DNA of 34,471 bases from Cyanobacteria bacterium UBA7753 (GCA_002481545.1 DLEF01000060.1:1-34471), one strand, 5' to 3'. Positions 1 through 8,161 are shown, numbered from the stretch's first letter. Program-made: numbers and translations. The notes: generated from the sequence alone by a model not told the origin.

Positions 1-98
1 GGTGCAAAAAATTGCACCCTACGTCTCAAGTTAAAAGTTGCAAGTTCAAAGTTTGAAGTTAATAACTATGCACTTTTAACTTTTAACTTTGCACTTTC
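1..98. repeat. Hairpin plus heptamer-like AT repeats
   Basis: Positions 1-18 form a perfect 7-bp hairpin (GGTGCAA, loop AAAA, TTGCACC) followed by CCCTAC. A related hairpin followed by CCCTAC occurs at 4147-4166, so this looks like a dispersed unit. From 28 to 98 there are degenerate 7-nt repeats of the AGTTAAA/CTTTTAA type, in one orientation at 28-46 and the other at 69-98, so the two halves can pair. Short tandem heptamers of this kind are common between genes in cyanobacteria. No gene is seen here. Confidence 0.6.
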
Positions 99-148
99 TT
101 AGTGCTTTCCACAAAATACGGATTACAAATTATCAAAGTGAGGTTAAT

Positions 149-460
149 ATGGTTAAAAGAAAAAAATATACCGATAAAGAAAAACTGGAAATTAATAACA
201 GACATATTGAAATGTTCAACAAATCCTTAGATGGAATTGAACTGTTATTGGACGGGATATTGAATGACCTGCGGTTCTATGACGAATCGTTTTTGGAATT
301 GCCGAAGCCTTTGATATCCGCGCTGGATTTCATTATATCTTCACTCACGAAAATCCAAAAGAGTCAGCGACAAGCCCTTGGACTTGACGATGAAATCACT
401 ACTCAAGAGGTCGAACCGGAAATCAGTATCATTGAAGGGATAAACCTGTCAAAGGTTTAG
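149..460 (+). CDS. Small prophage-region protein of unknown function
   Basis: A 104-residue protein, starting MVKRKKYTDKEK. I chose the ATG at 149 rather than the in-frame codon at 89 because a GAGG lies just before it (140-143) and the extra 20 residues would be read through the repeat region. The N terminus is very basic, the middle is helical and the C-terminal third is acidic. It is encoded upstream of the hydrolase and portal genes on the same strand. Its size and position would fit a phage packaging or head accessory protein, but no motif supports that and I do not recognise the family. Confidence 0.65.
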   Translation: MVKRKKYTDKEKLEINNRHIEMFNKSLDGIELLLDGILNDLRFYDESFLELPKPLISALDFIISSLTKIQKSQRQALGLDDEITTQEVEPEISIIEGINLSKV

Positions 461-489
461 TCACGGTGTGATAATAATGCCAAATCCAT

Positions 490-549
490 GTGTCATACCT
501 GCACTCTCAGGCATAATTGTTGTTACAGAATTAAATAAGGAGATTAGTT
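490..549 (+). promoter_or_regulatory. Leader copy 1, with hairpin, before the hydrolase
   Basis: About 60 nt ending in AAGGAG and the ATG at 550. It is nearly identical to 2231-2291 in front of the portal gene. The core is CCTG-CACTCT-CAGG. In this copy one base of the longer stem is mismatched (ATACCTG against CAGGCAT). It could act as an RNA hairpin controlling translation, as a protein-binding operator, or simply be the trace of a duplication. Confidence 0.6.
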
Positions 550-1542
550 ATGTACCTAAAAGGAAAAGTTTCATATTACTATAATATGAATGATGAAATT
601 TCACGTCATCGTATTTACAAAGATATATGCAATTTGAGCTATAAGAAGAAAAAATTATTCGATAAATATAATATTCTGGACGAAAATCACGATGACGGTA
701 TAGATGCGTATGCAATACTGATTGGTAATTATATTATTGTTGCTTATCAAGGTACTGACGTATTTGAAGGCAAAGATTGGCGAAATGATACTGTTATGGC
801 TATTAACAGAGAACCAAAACAATTCAATCAAGCATTTAAATTTTTCAATAGTATAAAAAACGATGAAAGGTATCGAGGTCACCAATTTGTTGTAACAGGT
901 TATTCATTGGGCGGAAGTGAAGCCATGGCGGTAGCAGTTACGTCAAAATGCGACGAAGTTGTAACCTTTAATCCTTACGGAATAAAAAATATTGATTATG
1001 TAAAAGATTATATAAGAAATTACGGTATAGCAACTCCGTTGGATAAGATAATAAACTATAATATGTCAGAAGATACAATATCCGGCATAAATATAGAAGA
1101 TGAAATAGGTAAAGTCTATATGTTAGACGGAAGTAATCCCCTCTTCGCTCATTATTTGGACAACTTTCCCGATTTATCAACAAGAGAATTAATGGATGAT
1201 GTACAACCTACTCAATTAAAAAGGGAGTTGTGGAATTTTTTGGATATAATTAAATTCTTGAGCCAGAAAAAGAGCATTTTATTAAATGCAACAAAAGAAT
1301 ATTTGTTGAACTATTTAAAAAGAAAACAAAAAGAAAAATTAAAAAATTCAAGATATCATTCCTCTGATTATAAATATTATGAAGCACATGGTACAAATAG
1401 TCCAACAATAAAGCCGTCAATGTATAGCAGTACAAAACAATGTGCGGGGACATATCATGTCAATGGTTATACCAGAGAATACGGTACAAAAGTATCTGAT
1501 TATTACCGTACATGCGGGGCAAAACACTTAAATAAGAGATAA
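550..1542 (+). CDS. Lipase class 3-like alpha/beta hydrolase, prophage-associated
   Basis: A 330-residue protein with a good Shine-Dalgarno (AAGGAG at 537-542). Seen in the sequence: YQGTD at 66-70 followed by DWRND at 76-80, matching the oxyanion/DW region of lipase-3 and DUF2974 proteins; the nucleophile elbow GYSLGG with Ser119; a likely acid at Asp175; and a likely catalytic His201 in the HYLDNF segment. No signal peptide is visible. After residue 230 comes a Lys-rich helical stretch. The last 35 residues hold GYTREYGT, a Tyr/Arg-rich motif like that found at the C termini of some small bacterial and phage proteins, with Cys298 and Cys322 flanking it. The substrate is unknown; phospholipid or another ester is a guess. 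It sits between prophage genes and behind a leader shared with the portal gene, so it may be a cargo (moron) gene. Confidence 0.7.
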   Translation: MYLKGKVSYYYNMNDEISRHRIYKDICNLSYKKKKLFDKYNILDENHDDGIDAYAILIGNYIIVAYQGTDVFEGKDWRNDTVMAINREPKQFNQAFKFFNSIKNDERYRGHQFVVTGYSLGGSEAMAVAVTSKCDEVVTFNPYGIKNIDYVKDYIRNYGIATPLDKIINYNMSEDTISGINIEDEIGKVYMLDGSNPLFAHYLDNFPDLSTRELMDDVQPTQLKRELWNFLDIIKFLSQKKSILLNATKEYLLNYLKRKQKEKLKNSRYHSSDYKYYEAHGTNSPTIKPSMYSSTKQCAGTYHVNGYTREYGTKVSDYYRTCGAKHLNKR

Positions 1543-1545
1543 GGT

Positions 1546-2136
1546 TTAAACAAAGAACGGCTCTAAACTCATCATGAACGTAACAAATATTGCCCATAAT
1601 AGCTTTATTGAATTATATACTATTAAATAAATAATATGCAGAAAGCAATCAATTATTCTACACCAAACATCAATGCAACAAAGTAAAATATTTAAAAAAT
1701 ATTGTAGAAAACGGATTAAACCATCCAATTGGAATGAATTATTGAAAATATGTATATCTATTATTGATAATAATATATATGGACTTAATATTATTGCACA
1801 TAATGCGTATAAAACTGATAAAATTAAAAACCAAAGACTAATTAGAAGTACAAAAAATATTATAACATTATAGAATTTGTTATTTATTATAAACTGAATA
1901 TATTTTGAATGTTTTTCTTCCCATTGGTATAGAAATACGATTATGCAAATATTTAGTATAAAAAATAAAAGTTGACTAAAACAAAACAATCCAAATCTTT
2001 GCATTACTAACAAAAGTAATGAAAATACCCACTCAAACAATGGCAAAAATACAAACGCTGTAAAGCTGTATCGTTTGATTAGGTTATGCCAAATGTCGGA
2101 TATCTTAATAAGAGTTTCTTTTATGTTTATTTGCAT
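1546..2136 (-). CDS. Multi-pass membrane protein of unknown function
   Basis: A 196-residue, extremely hydrophobic protein rich in Leu, Ile and Phe, with about four to five likely membrane segments (roughly 27-47, 53-70, 90-120, 138-160 and 163-190). It is convergent with the hydrolase, whose stop lies 4 bp away, and divergent from the portal gene. A consensus-like promoter sits immediately upstream and no Shine-Dalgarno is visible. Its position next to a lipase-like gene would fit an immunity or partner protein, but this is inference from position only. It could also be an unrelated cargo gene. Confidence 0.6.
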   Translation of the reverse strand: MQINIKETLIKISDIWHNLIKRYSFTAFVFLPLFEWVFSLLLLVMQRFGLFCFSQLLFFILNICIIVFLYQWEEKHSKYIQFIINNKFYNVIIFFVLLISLWFLILSVLYALCAIILSPYILLSIIDIHIFNNSFQLDGLIRFLQYFLNILLCCIDVWCRIIDCFLHIIYLIVYNSIKLLWAIFVTFMMSLEPFFV

Positions 2137-2142
2137 GTTCCG

Positions 2143-2171
2143 ATTATATCATATTGTTTTATATAAATCAA
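2143..2171 (-). promoter_or_regulatory. Sigma-70-type promoter abutting the ATG at 2136
   Basis: On the minus strand, TTGATT (2171-2166), a 17-bp spacer and TATAAT (2148-2143) are followed by only 6 nt before the ATG. Transcription would start at or next to the start codon, giving a leaderless message. Confidence 0.55.
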
Positions 2172-2230
2172 TATAAACGAGTGTATATTAAATAATAGAT
2201 TAAAATATAGATTTATTTGTGATTATCAAA

Positions 2231-2291
2231 GTGTCATGCCTGCACTCTCAGGCATAATTGTTATTACAGATTTTAAATAAGGAGATTTTTT
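2231..2291 (+). promoter_or_regulatory. Leader copy 2, with hairpin, before the portal gene
   Basis: The second copy of the 490-549 leader. Here the hairpin is perfect: ATGCCTG, loop CACTCT, CAGGCAT. It ends with AAGGAG at 2278-2283 and then the ATG at 2292. Two copies before different genes on the same strand point to co-regulation or to a duplication during cargo insertion. Confidence 0.6.
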
Positions 2292-4127
2292 ATGTCATTC
2301 GAGTACATTACGGAGGACGGCTCAAAGACCGTCAATATTAACAAATCAACAGAAAACGCTATCGCTAAATCAATAGTCAAAGACTACACCGCCTACAATG
2401 ACGGGCGGGTGTCAAGTTTGAACAAAGCAAATGCCGTTATTGATGAAGTGTTTTTCAAGAACAAATATAATAACGTCAAAGATAAAAATGAACGTTGGAA
2501 ATCCAAAATAAAAATGTGTAAATGTTATATGTTTTACCAAACCTTGAAAGCATTTATTTGGAAAAACATATATTCCAACGTGCACAGTATGTTTGATGTC
2601 TCAGGAGAAAACCATGATTCCGATAACAATTCAAGCAAACAAAAAGCCGTGCTCGTTGATATGCTCGAAAAAATGGATTATCAAAAAACTTGCGATAAGG
2701 TTATTGATAACGCGCTTTTGTACGGAGAACTCATCTCGTTTACGGCTTGGAAAAAGAAATATATCGAATACAGACGCCCGATTAGTTTCTTCCAAAACCT
2801 GTTTAGCGAAGATGTTGTAAAACTGCCAAAAATTTTAAAGGCTGCAAAGGAAGGCAAAAACTATTGGGTAGATGAAAAACAGGTCTATGATAACCCGTAT
2901 ATTTACCCTGTCACACCGTCTGACCTTGTGTTTGATGTTTCGCAGGTTGAAAACTGGGATGAATGTCCGAAGATTTACAGAACATTCAAAACTCCTGACG
3001 ATATTATAAATAACAAATATAACACGGTGAGCAAAGAAGCGGCAGCGGATTTACGAGCAATGGTTGCCGAGCCTGATAATGATGTCAGCTCTTACGCTAA
3101 AGATAAGCAAAAAGATGAGACTGTAAACGGTTCGACGATAGAAGTGTTGGAGCATTGGGGTGATTTAAAACTGCCGACGGGCGAAATCCTCAAAAATTGG
3201 CACGCCGTTGTTGTCGCGAGAAAATACCTTGTCAGATTTCACAAAAATGAAAGCCTGATTAACCCGTTTACTTACGGGGCTTTTGTCGTTGATCCCGACA
3301 CAAAACGCGGGATAAGTCCGCTTTATTGTGTGCTGGATTTGGCAAACTCTCAAGAAGAGTTTTTGAACAGAACAATCAATATGCAATCACTCTCTGAAAA
3401 TCCTCCGCTTTTGGCACCCGAAGGATTCTTTGATGAAGAAGAAATTGCACTATACCCCGGAAAGATAATTGAATACGGTGATAATTTATCTTCCGCAAAT
3501 GCCTTTAAACAGTTGACGTTTAACGATAACGTATTTTTCTCAAATATTGAATTTCTGGACACACTTATGTGTGAAGTATCAGGAATTTACCCGAGTATGA
3601 TAGGGATACAGGAGAATACCGCAAAGACTGCGACAGAGATAAATACAAAAACACAGGGGCAGTTGACGAGGTTGTCTATGATGTTGGATGTGATAAATCA
3701 GGATTTTATTTTGCCTGATGTTAAGAATATCGCAAAACTCGCTGCGGATTTTAAGCAAGGAACGGAAGAAATTTATATAAATCAGGACGACAAACAGGAG
3801 ACTATCGAGATTGACGACAGTGTAAGACAGGCGGATTACAAATACACGTATTCCGACAGAAACGTTTTGAACGAAAAATCACTGAATGCCGATATGTTAG
3901 CAAATGCCATAGAAAAATTTGCAAGCGTATTGCCTTTGAATATGGCGGAAATCTTCACTTGGTATTTTGAACAAAAAGGGGTAGAAAACCCTGAAAGGTT
4001 TATCTCCGAAGGTCAGATGTCAGGTGCGGATGAAGAAGTCGCAAAAGCGGAAACAATCGTAAACCCTGCTGCAATACCCCCGCAAGTTACGGGAAACCCG
4101 CTATCTAAAGAAGATACAGCGAAATAG
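2292..4127 (+). CDS. Phage portal protein, podovirus-like
   Basis: A 611-residue protein, the usual size for head-tail connector portals of short-tailed phages. Such portals form a dodecameric ring at one capsid vertex for DNA packaging and ejection. Supporting features are an N-terminal segment rich in Lys and aromatics, the central VxxARKYLVRFHKN-type beta region, the NPF segment followed by a SPLYCVLDLANSQEEFLNRT helix, and the TAKTATEINTKTQGQ stretch near residues 440-455, typical of portal stem helices. The acidic C-terminal tail is probably disordered. A strong Shine-Dalgarno AAGGAG precedes the start. No terminase, capsid or tail gene follows, so either the prophage continues upstream of the window or this is a remnant. 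Confidence 0.8.
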   Translation: MSFEYITEDGSKTVNINKSTENAIAKSIVKDYTAYNDGRVSSLNKANAVIDEVFFKNKYNNVKDKNERWKSKIKMCKCYMFYQTLKAFIWKNIYSNVHSMFDVSGENHDSDNNSSKQKAVLVDMLEKMDYQKTCDKVIDNALLYGELISFTAWKKKYIEYRRPISFFQNLFSEDVVKLPKILKAAKEGKNYWVDEKQVYDNPYIYPVTPSDLVFDVSQVENWDECPKIYRTFKTPDDIINNKYNTVSKEAAADLRAMVAEPDNDVSSYAKDKQKDETVNGSTIEVLEHWGDLKLPTGEILKNWHAVVVARKYLVRFHKNESLINPFTYGAFVVDPDTKRGISPLYCVLDLANSQEEFLNRTINMQSLSENPPLLAPEGFFDEEEIALYPGKIIEYGDNLSSANAFKQLTFNDNVFFSNIEFLDTLMCEVSGIYPSMIGIQENTAKTATEINTKTQGQLTRLSMMLDVINQDFILPDVKNIAKLAADFKQGTEEIYINQDDKQETIEIDDSVRQADYKYTYSDRNVLNEKSLNADMLANAIEKFASVLPLNMAEIFTWYFEQKGVENPERFISEGQMSGADEEVAKAETIVNPAAIPPQVTGNPLSKEDTAK

Positions 4128-4146
4128 GAATAAAACAAAGTTAGTT

Positions 4147-4166
4147 GGTGCGGTTGCTACCGCGCC
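4147..4166 (+). repeat. Hairpin after the portal gene
   Basis: GGTGCGG, loop TTGCTA, CCGCGCC, a 7-bp stem with one G-T pair, followed by CCCTAC. It is similar in form to the hairpin at 1-18, and the two bracket the prophage-derived genes. There is no clean T-run, so a terminator role is unclear. Confidence 0.5.
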
Positions 4167-4242
4167 CTACTTTCTATATTTGCTAATCCCTGATAAATAT
4201 GTTATACTCATATAAGCAAATGCATTAAATAGAGGATATAAT

Positions 4243-4776
4243 ATGCCTATAAATATGGGTAAATATCTAAAAGAGAATGAAGAAGAAAATAAAAATAATA
4301 ATAAAATGCGAACGATTTTTATTCATATCGGAGTCGGATTATTAGCTGTTGTTGCGTTTGTTTTTAGTATATTGATTTATTTCGCTATATATTTTAAAGC
4401 ACAAAACATAGTTACTGCAAAAGATGTAGCGTATTCTTACGGATTTATTGATATAAATACAGTTGCCTTAAAAGATTATTGTTCAATGAGTGACTATGTT
4501 CCGGATAAATATATTAATTTATTTAATAAACGATTTAGCAATACAATTAATTTTACAAATTCAAAGATTACGCAAAGTCAAAAAGAACAAATGATAAAAT
4601 TAAGGTTTGACAAATCTTATAATTTTCTTGAAGATGAATATAATATTTATAAAAAAAATAAACCAAATGCGACAAAAACGGACTTTTGTAAAAGTTATGA
4701 TGATAATGCCGAAAAATATATTAATGTAAAAGTTAAAATCTTTAAACACGATAAACCCAATATGTTTAAAGACTAA
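4243..4776 (+). CDS. Single-pass membrane protein of unknown function
   Basis: A 177-residue protein with GAGGA just before the ATG. Residues 1-22 are charged and Asn/Glu-rich, 23-50 form one strong hydrophobic segment, and the remaining 125 residues are soluble, Lys/Asn/Tyr-rich and probably extracytoplasmic. I do not recognise the family. It is convergent with the next gene (9 bp between stops). Its very low GC content resembles the prophage-side genes more than the housekeeping genes. Confidence 0.65.
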   Translation: MPINMGKYLKENEEENKNNNKMRTIFIHIGVGLLAVVAFVFSILIYFAIYFKAQNIVTAKDVAYSYGFIDINTVALKDYCSMSDYVPDKYINLFNKRFSNTINFTNSKITQSQKEQMIKLRFDKSYNFLEDEYNIYKKNKPNATKTDFCKSYDDNAEKYINVKVKIFKHDKPNMFKD

Positions 4777-4785
4777 TAATTTAAA

Positions 4786-5298
4786 TTACAATAAGATTAC
4801 AACAAACCACAGTCCTAAAAATACCGCCCAAAAAGTATTTGCATAAGTCCAATTATATACGGGAGCATTCGGAAAATGCATTTTGTTTATTTCGTTAATC
4901 CTGTCTTGAACAGTTGCTATAAAGTATACCGAAAATAGTGCAATTAAACAAATTGGGAAGCGTAAGCTCGACAACATATTAACAACTATAAACAAAATTG
5001 CAAATAAAATCGGTCTAAAAGAGGCTCCGTTATGTTTTTTGATATATTTATTAAGAATATCAAATAACGAGAAATTTGTAATTGCTAAAAATAATGCTCT
5101 TAATATTACACTTATATGTTTATATCCGAAGTTTACTTTTATTGTTTTCCAAACGTTATAACTCCATATAATATTATAAAAACCTAACGTTAATATTGAG
5201 AGGGTAACGAGTTTTTTTATTGAAATTGTAGGAAAACACATATTTTCAGTATTATCGGAATTAAATTCTCCGTCAACAATTCTTTGTGCATCTATCAT
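4786..5298 (-). CDS. DUF4234-like membrane protein
   Basis: A 170-residue protein. The stretch from about residue 26 (ISIKKLVTLSILTLGFYNII, then a WSYNVWK signature) matches the pattern of DUF4234-type small membrane proteins, in which a helix ending in GFY is followed by W-Y-x-x-W. About four hydrophobic segments follow, ending at the extreme C terminus (FWAVFLGLWFVVILL). Function unknown. A weak AAAGG lies upstream of the ATG. The family call is by eye. Confidence 0.6.
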   Translation of the reverse strand: MIDAQRIVDGEFNSDNTENMCFPTISIKKLVTLSILTLGFYNIIWSYNVWKTIKVNFGYKHISVILRALFLAITNFSLFDILNKYIKKHNGASFRPILFAILFIVVNMLSSLRFPICLIALFSVYFIATVQDRINEINKMHFPNAPVYNWTYANTFWAVFLGLWFVVILL

Positions 5299-5382
5299 GA
5301 TTTTTACCTTTCTCTGTATTTTATTATATCATAGAAAATATATAAAATATGATAGATTTAAAACTATAAATTAAGGTTACCT

Positions 5383-5431
5383 TATAATGAACAATATTAG
5401 GGCGGAGCAACATTGTTGCTCCGCCTTTTTT
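5383..5431 (+). terminator. Strong hairpin terminator with a -10-like box just before it
   Basis: GGCGGAGCAAC (5401-5411), loop ATT, GTTGCTCCGCC (5415-5425), then six T. The 11-bp stem is perfect and oriented to stop plus-strand transcription. No plus-strand gene ends nearby; the closest is at 4776, with a minus-strand gene between. TATAAT at 5383-5388 lies just upstream. It may insulate the minus-strand genes, act weakly in both directions, or end a very short RNA. Confidence 0.7.
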
Positions 5432-5462
5432 AGTAAATTCTTTTATCAAAAAATCATTCCGC

Positions 5463-6080
5463 TTATTCCGCAAAGTTTTCTAATTGCGTAATTATATCTG
5501 ATACATCAATAATACGAGTATTCAAAATATCGGATATCTTTTTTACTTCCGTTTTTGCTTTACTTTGCAGGTTCGCATTGCTCATTGATTCTATAATGGA
5601 ATCGGCATTGAGGATTTTCTCGTTCAGATTTGAATAATCTTCCGTTGCTTTTTTGACAATGGCTAATTCCCTGTATACATTTGCCTTATCGGCAGCAGGG
5701 TTATGATAATTTGACAGCAACAATTGGGAAGAATAATTGCTGATTAGTTTAAATATTTTTGTATTTTGTTCAGCCTCTGTCAGTGTTGTATCACATTTTA
5801 TCAAATCTGCTTGAGTCTTCAATTCCTGATACATTTTTTGCGTTGATAATTCTTTCATAATATTCATCAATGTAGTTTCTGCGGTTGTATCAGCCTTAGA
5901 AATCTTACTTTGAGCCTCTTCAATAAGTTGTTTTATGCTGAAAGCTTCATCACGTTTTGTTTCATTCTGTCTGAACGTAGCATTATCGGTATAAATCCCG
6001 TAAACACTGTCAGAACTGAAAGAGAACGATGGCAATGCCAACATTGATAAAGCGACTATTCCAAGTAAAAATCTTTTCAT
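5463..6080 (-). CDS. Exported helical protein of unknown function
   Basis: A 205-residue protein. I chose the ATG at 6080 because AAAGGA lies 5-10 nt before it and the protein then begins with a classic signal peptide (MKR, hydrophobic core LLGIVALSMLALPSFSF, small residues at the cut). The longer frame to 6119 would bury this signal. The mature part is Gln/Asn/Lys-rich, almost entirely predicted helix, with coiled-coil character. It has no cysteine pair or catalytic motif. It is last in the minus-strand run of four genes. I do not recognise the family. Confidence 0.7.
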   Translation of the reverse strand: MKRFLLGIVALSMLALPSFSFSSDSVYGIYTDNATFRQNETKRDEAFSIKQLIEEAQSKISKADTTAETTLMNIMKELSTQKMYQELKTQADLIKCDTTLTEAEQNTKIFKLISNYSSQLLLSNYHNPAADKANVYRELAIVKKATEDYSNLNEKILNADSIIESMSNANLQSKAKTEVKKISDILNTRIIDVSDIITQLENFAE

Positions 6081-6109
6081 AAAATCCTTTCTAAAAAATA
6101 TATTTACCC

Positions 6110-7147
6110 CTAGCCCCACGGTTTAATAAGGTATTTAATTGCGTTTCCGCTTATATGCTGTTTCATTGCATATTCCAAATCTTTAAGCGGTAAAGTGCCC
6201 GTAATGAGTTTTTCGACTTCAACATCGCCTGATTTGATGTAATCAAATGCTTGTCTGAAATACTTAGGAGTATGATGGAAAACGCTCATCATCGTAATAT
6301 CGCCGTAGTGCATTTTCGTTGTATCAAAGGTTACCTTTGAACCTGATTTGCAACCGCCGAAGAAATGAACGGTTCCGCCCGGACGAACACAGTTGAATAT
6401 TCTCTCCCATATTTTAGGCAAGCCGACGCATTCTACCGCGACATCCAAGCCTTTCTTTTCATCGGAAAAGTCTTTGAATATCATCTCAGGGTTAGGATAT
6501 TTCTTTAAATCGACTATTTCGTCCGCGTGCGCAAATTCATCCGCCATTTTTAACTTCATCGGGTTTCTTCCGCCGACGATTACTCTTGCACCTTTTAGTT
6601 TAGCCAGTCTTGCAAACATCAGCCCTATAGGACCTATGCCGATAATACCGACTGTTTGCCCAGGTTTTATGCCCGTACGTTCTACACCGTGAACAACGTT
6701 TGCCAGAGGTTCACAAAAAGCAGCCTTATCAAAGCTTAACTCATCAGGCAAAATAAGAGTATTTTTTCTGACAATTCTTTCAGGAACAACGATATATTCC
6801 GCATAAGCTCCGTTTAATAAATCAAGGTTTTCGCAGAGGTTGTATTCTTCTCTTTTGCAGTAGAAGCATTCTCCGCAAGGTGCGGAATTGGCGCAGACTA
6901 CTCTGTCGCCGACTTTGACGTTGGTTACGCCTTCTGCGACCTTATCTACTATCCCCGAAAACTCGTGTCCGAATCCCGACGGGATTTTTTTTATCAACAC
7001 GGGATGACCGCGTCTGTATGTCTTTACATCGGTTCCGCAAGTGAGCGCCGACATAATCTTAACAAGGATTTCACCTTTTTTTAGAGGCGGGACGCTTGTT
7101 TCTTCATACTTTATGTTCTCAGGTCCGTAAAATAATACTGCTTTCAT
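6110..7147 (-). CDS. Zinc-dependent medium-chain alcohol/polyol dehydrogenase
   Basis: A 345-residue protein with the full MDR layout. Catalytic-zinc ligands are Cys37 (TCGTD) and His61-Glu62 (GHEF). The structural-zinc loop has Cys91, Cys94, Cys97 and Cys105. The Rossmann motif GIIGIGPIG lies near residue 168. It resembles the sorbitol/threonine/butanediol dehydrogenase branch and should oxidise a secondary alcohol with NAD(P). The substrate cannot be read from sequence. It starts one base after the stop of the upstream paralogue, so the two are almost certainly co-translated. Confidence 0.88.
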   Translation of the reverse strand: MKAVLFYGPENIKYEETSVPPLKKGEILVKIMSALTCGTDVKTYRRGHPVLIKKIPSGFGHEFSGIVDKVAEGVTNVKVGDRVVCANSAPCGECFYCKREEYNLCENLDLLNGAYAEYIVVPERIVRKNTLILPDELSFDKAAFCEPLANVVHGVERTGIKPGQTVGIIGIGPIGLMFARLAKLKGARVIVGGRNPMKLKMADEFAHADEIVDLKKYPNPEMIFKDFSDEKKGLDVAVECVGLPKIWERIFNCVRPGGTVHFFGGCKSGSKVTFDTTKMHYGDITMMSVFHHTPKYFRQAFDYIKSGDVEVEKLITGTLPLKDLEYAMKQHISGNAIKYLIKPWG

Positions 7148-8161
7148 TTATTCACCTATTTTTATGTATGCTTTCATTATTTTGTTAGCTATGGTATCGT
7201 CAAAAGCTTTTTGGATATCGTCAAGCTTATAAACCGTTGTTAAGTGTTTAACAACGACTTCGCCGTTAGTCAAAAGCTGCAGAGATGTTTCCAAATCCTG
7301 CGGTCTTGGAGAATAACTGCCCATAACCGTTAATTCTTTGTAATAAATATCATTGTTCTTGTAGCCTGTGTTTCTCGGAGTACTTGAGAATACAAGGATT
7401 TTTCCGCCGAGTCTTACCGTCTGCAGTGCTACATCAATAGCCGCGTCGGCTCCTGACGTCATAAATACGCACTCAACCCCGATATCGTGAGTGTGTTCAT
7501 AAATGTATTTATGTGCTTCGTCAAGATTTTTGGAATTGAAAGCTCTTATGCCGAGTGCGTTGGCTCTGTCAATTCTGTCTTGCATAAGGTCGCAGCCGTA
7601 TACGGTCATTCCGAACGCTTTCAATGTTTGTGCCATCAATAGCCCGATTGTACCTAATCCGATAACTAAAACATCGGATAACGGTGACAGGCTTGCACGT
7701 TTTACCGCTCTGACACAACATCCCAAAGGTTCATAGAACGAAACTTCTTCCTCTGTCAGGTTTTTCGGTATAAGGTGTGTTACGTTGAGCAAATGTTCTT
7801 CGCTCAAATAAACATACTCGCTAAACCCGCCAGGGACGATGTTTGTTTCTTTAAAATGTTTGCACATTGAATAGCTTTTGCCTTTGCAATATGCACATCT
7901 GAAACACGGGATATGGTGTGATGCAACGATTTTGTCGCCTTTTTTAAATCCCGATTTTGAATTTATATCGACGATTTGAGCTACAATTTCGTGTCCCAAA
8001 ACCGTACCTTCTTTTGAGATATGTTCTCTAAACTTTACTATATCGGAACCGCAAAGCCCGCATCCGAGCACTTTTACAATAGCACCCGTTCTGTCTCCGA
8101 GCTTGATATCATCGACGGTTACCACTTCGATTTTTCCGTTATGTATTTCCGCTACTCTCAT
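7148..8161 (-). CDS. Second zinc-dependent medium-chain dehydrogenase (tandem paralogue)
   Basis: A 337-residue protein. I chose the ATG at 8161 because GAGGG lies just upstream and the family's usual N terminus starts there; a longer frame to 8221 has no such support. Catalytic-zinc residues are Cys37 (GLCGSD) and His57-Glu58, with structural Cys86, 89, 92 and 100. The cofactor motif is GLGTIG. Its sequence is clearly diverged from its neighbour, so it is not a recent duplicate. The pair may act on related or consecutive substrates, for example two steps of sugar-alcohol or amino-alcohol oxidation. That is inference. Confidence 0.88.
   Translation of the reverse strand: MRVAEIHNGKIEVVTVDDIKLGDRTGAIVKVLGCGLCGSDIVKFREHISKEGTVLGHEIVAQIVDINSKSGFKKGDKIVASHHIPCFRCAYCKGKSYSMCKHFKETNIVPGGFSEYVYLSEEHLLNVTHLIPKNLTEEEVSFYEPLGCCVRAVKRASLSPLSDVLVIGLGTIGLLMAQTLKAFGMTVYGCDLMQDRIDRANALGIRAFNSKNLDEAHKYIYEHTHDIGVECVFMTSGADAAIDVALQTVRLGGKILVFSSTPRNTGYKNNDIYYKELTVMGSYSPRPQDLETSLQLLTNGEVVVKHLTTVYKLDDIQKAFDDTIANKIMKAYIKIGE

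Noticed and set aside
1673..1873. 66-codon plus-strand open frame
   Set aside because: It is antisense to the membrane protein gene at 1546-2136, has no ribosome-binding site, and its Lys/Asn/Ile composition is that expected of random AT-rich DNA.
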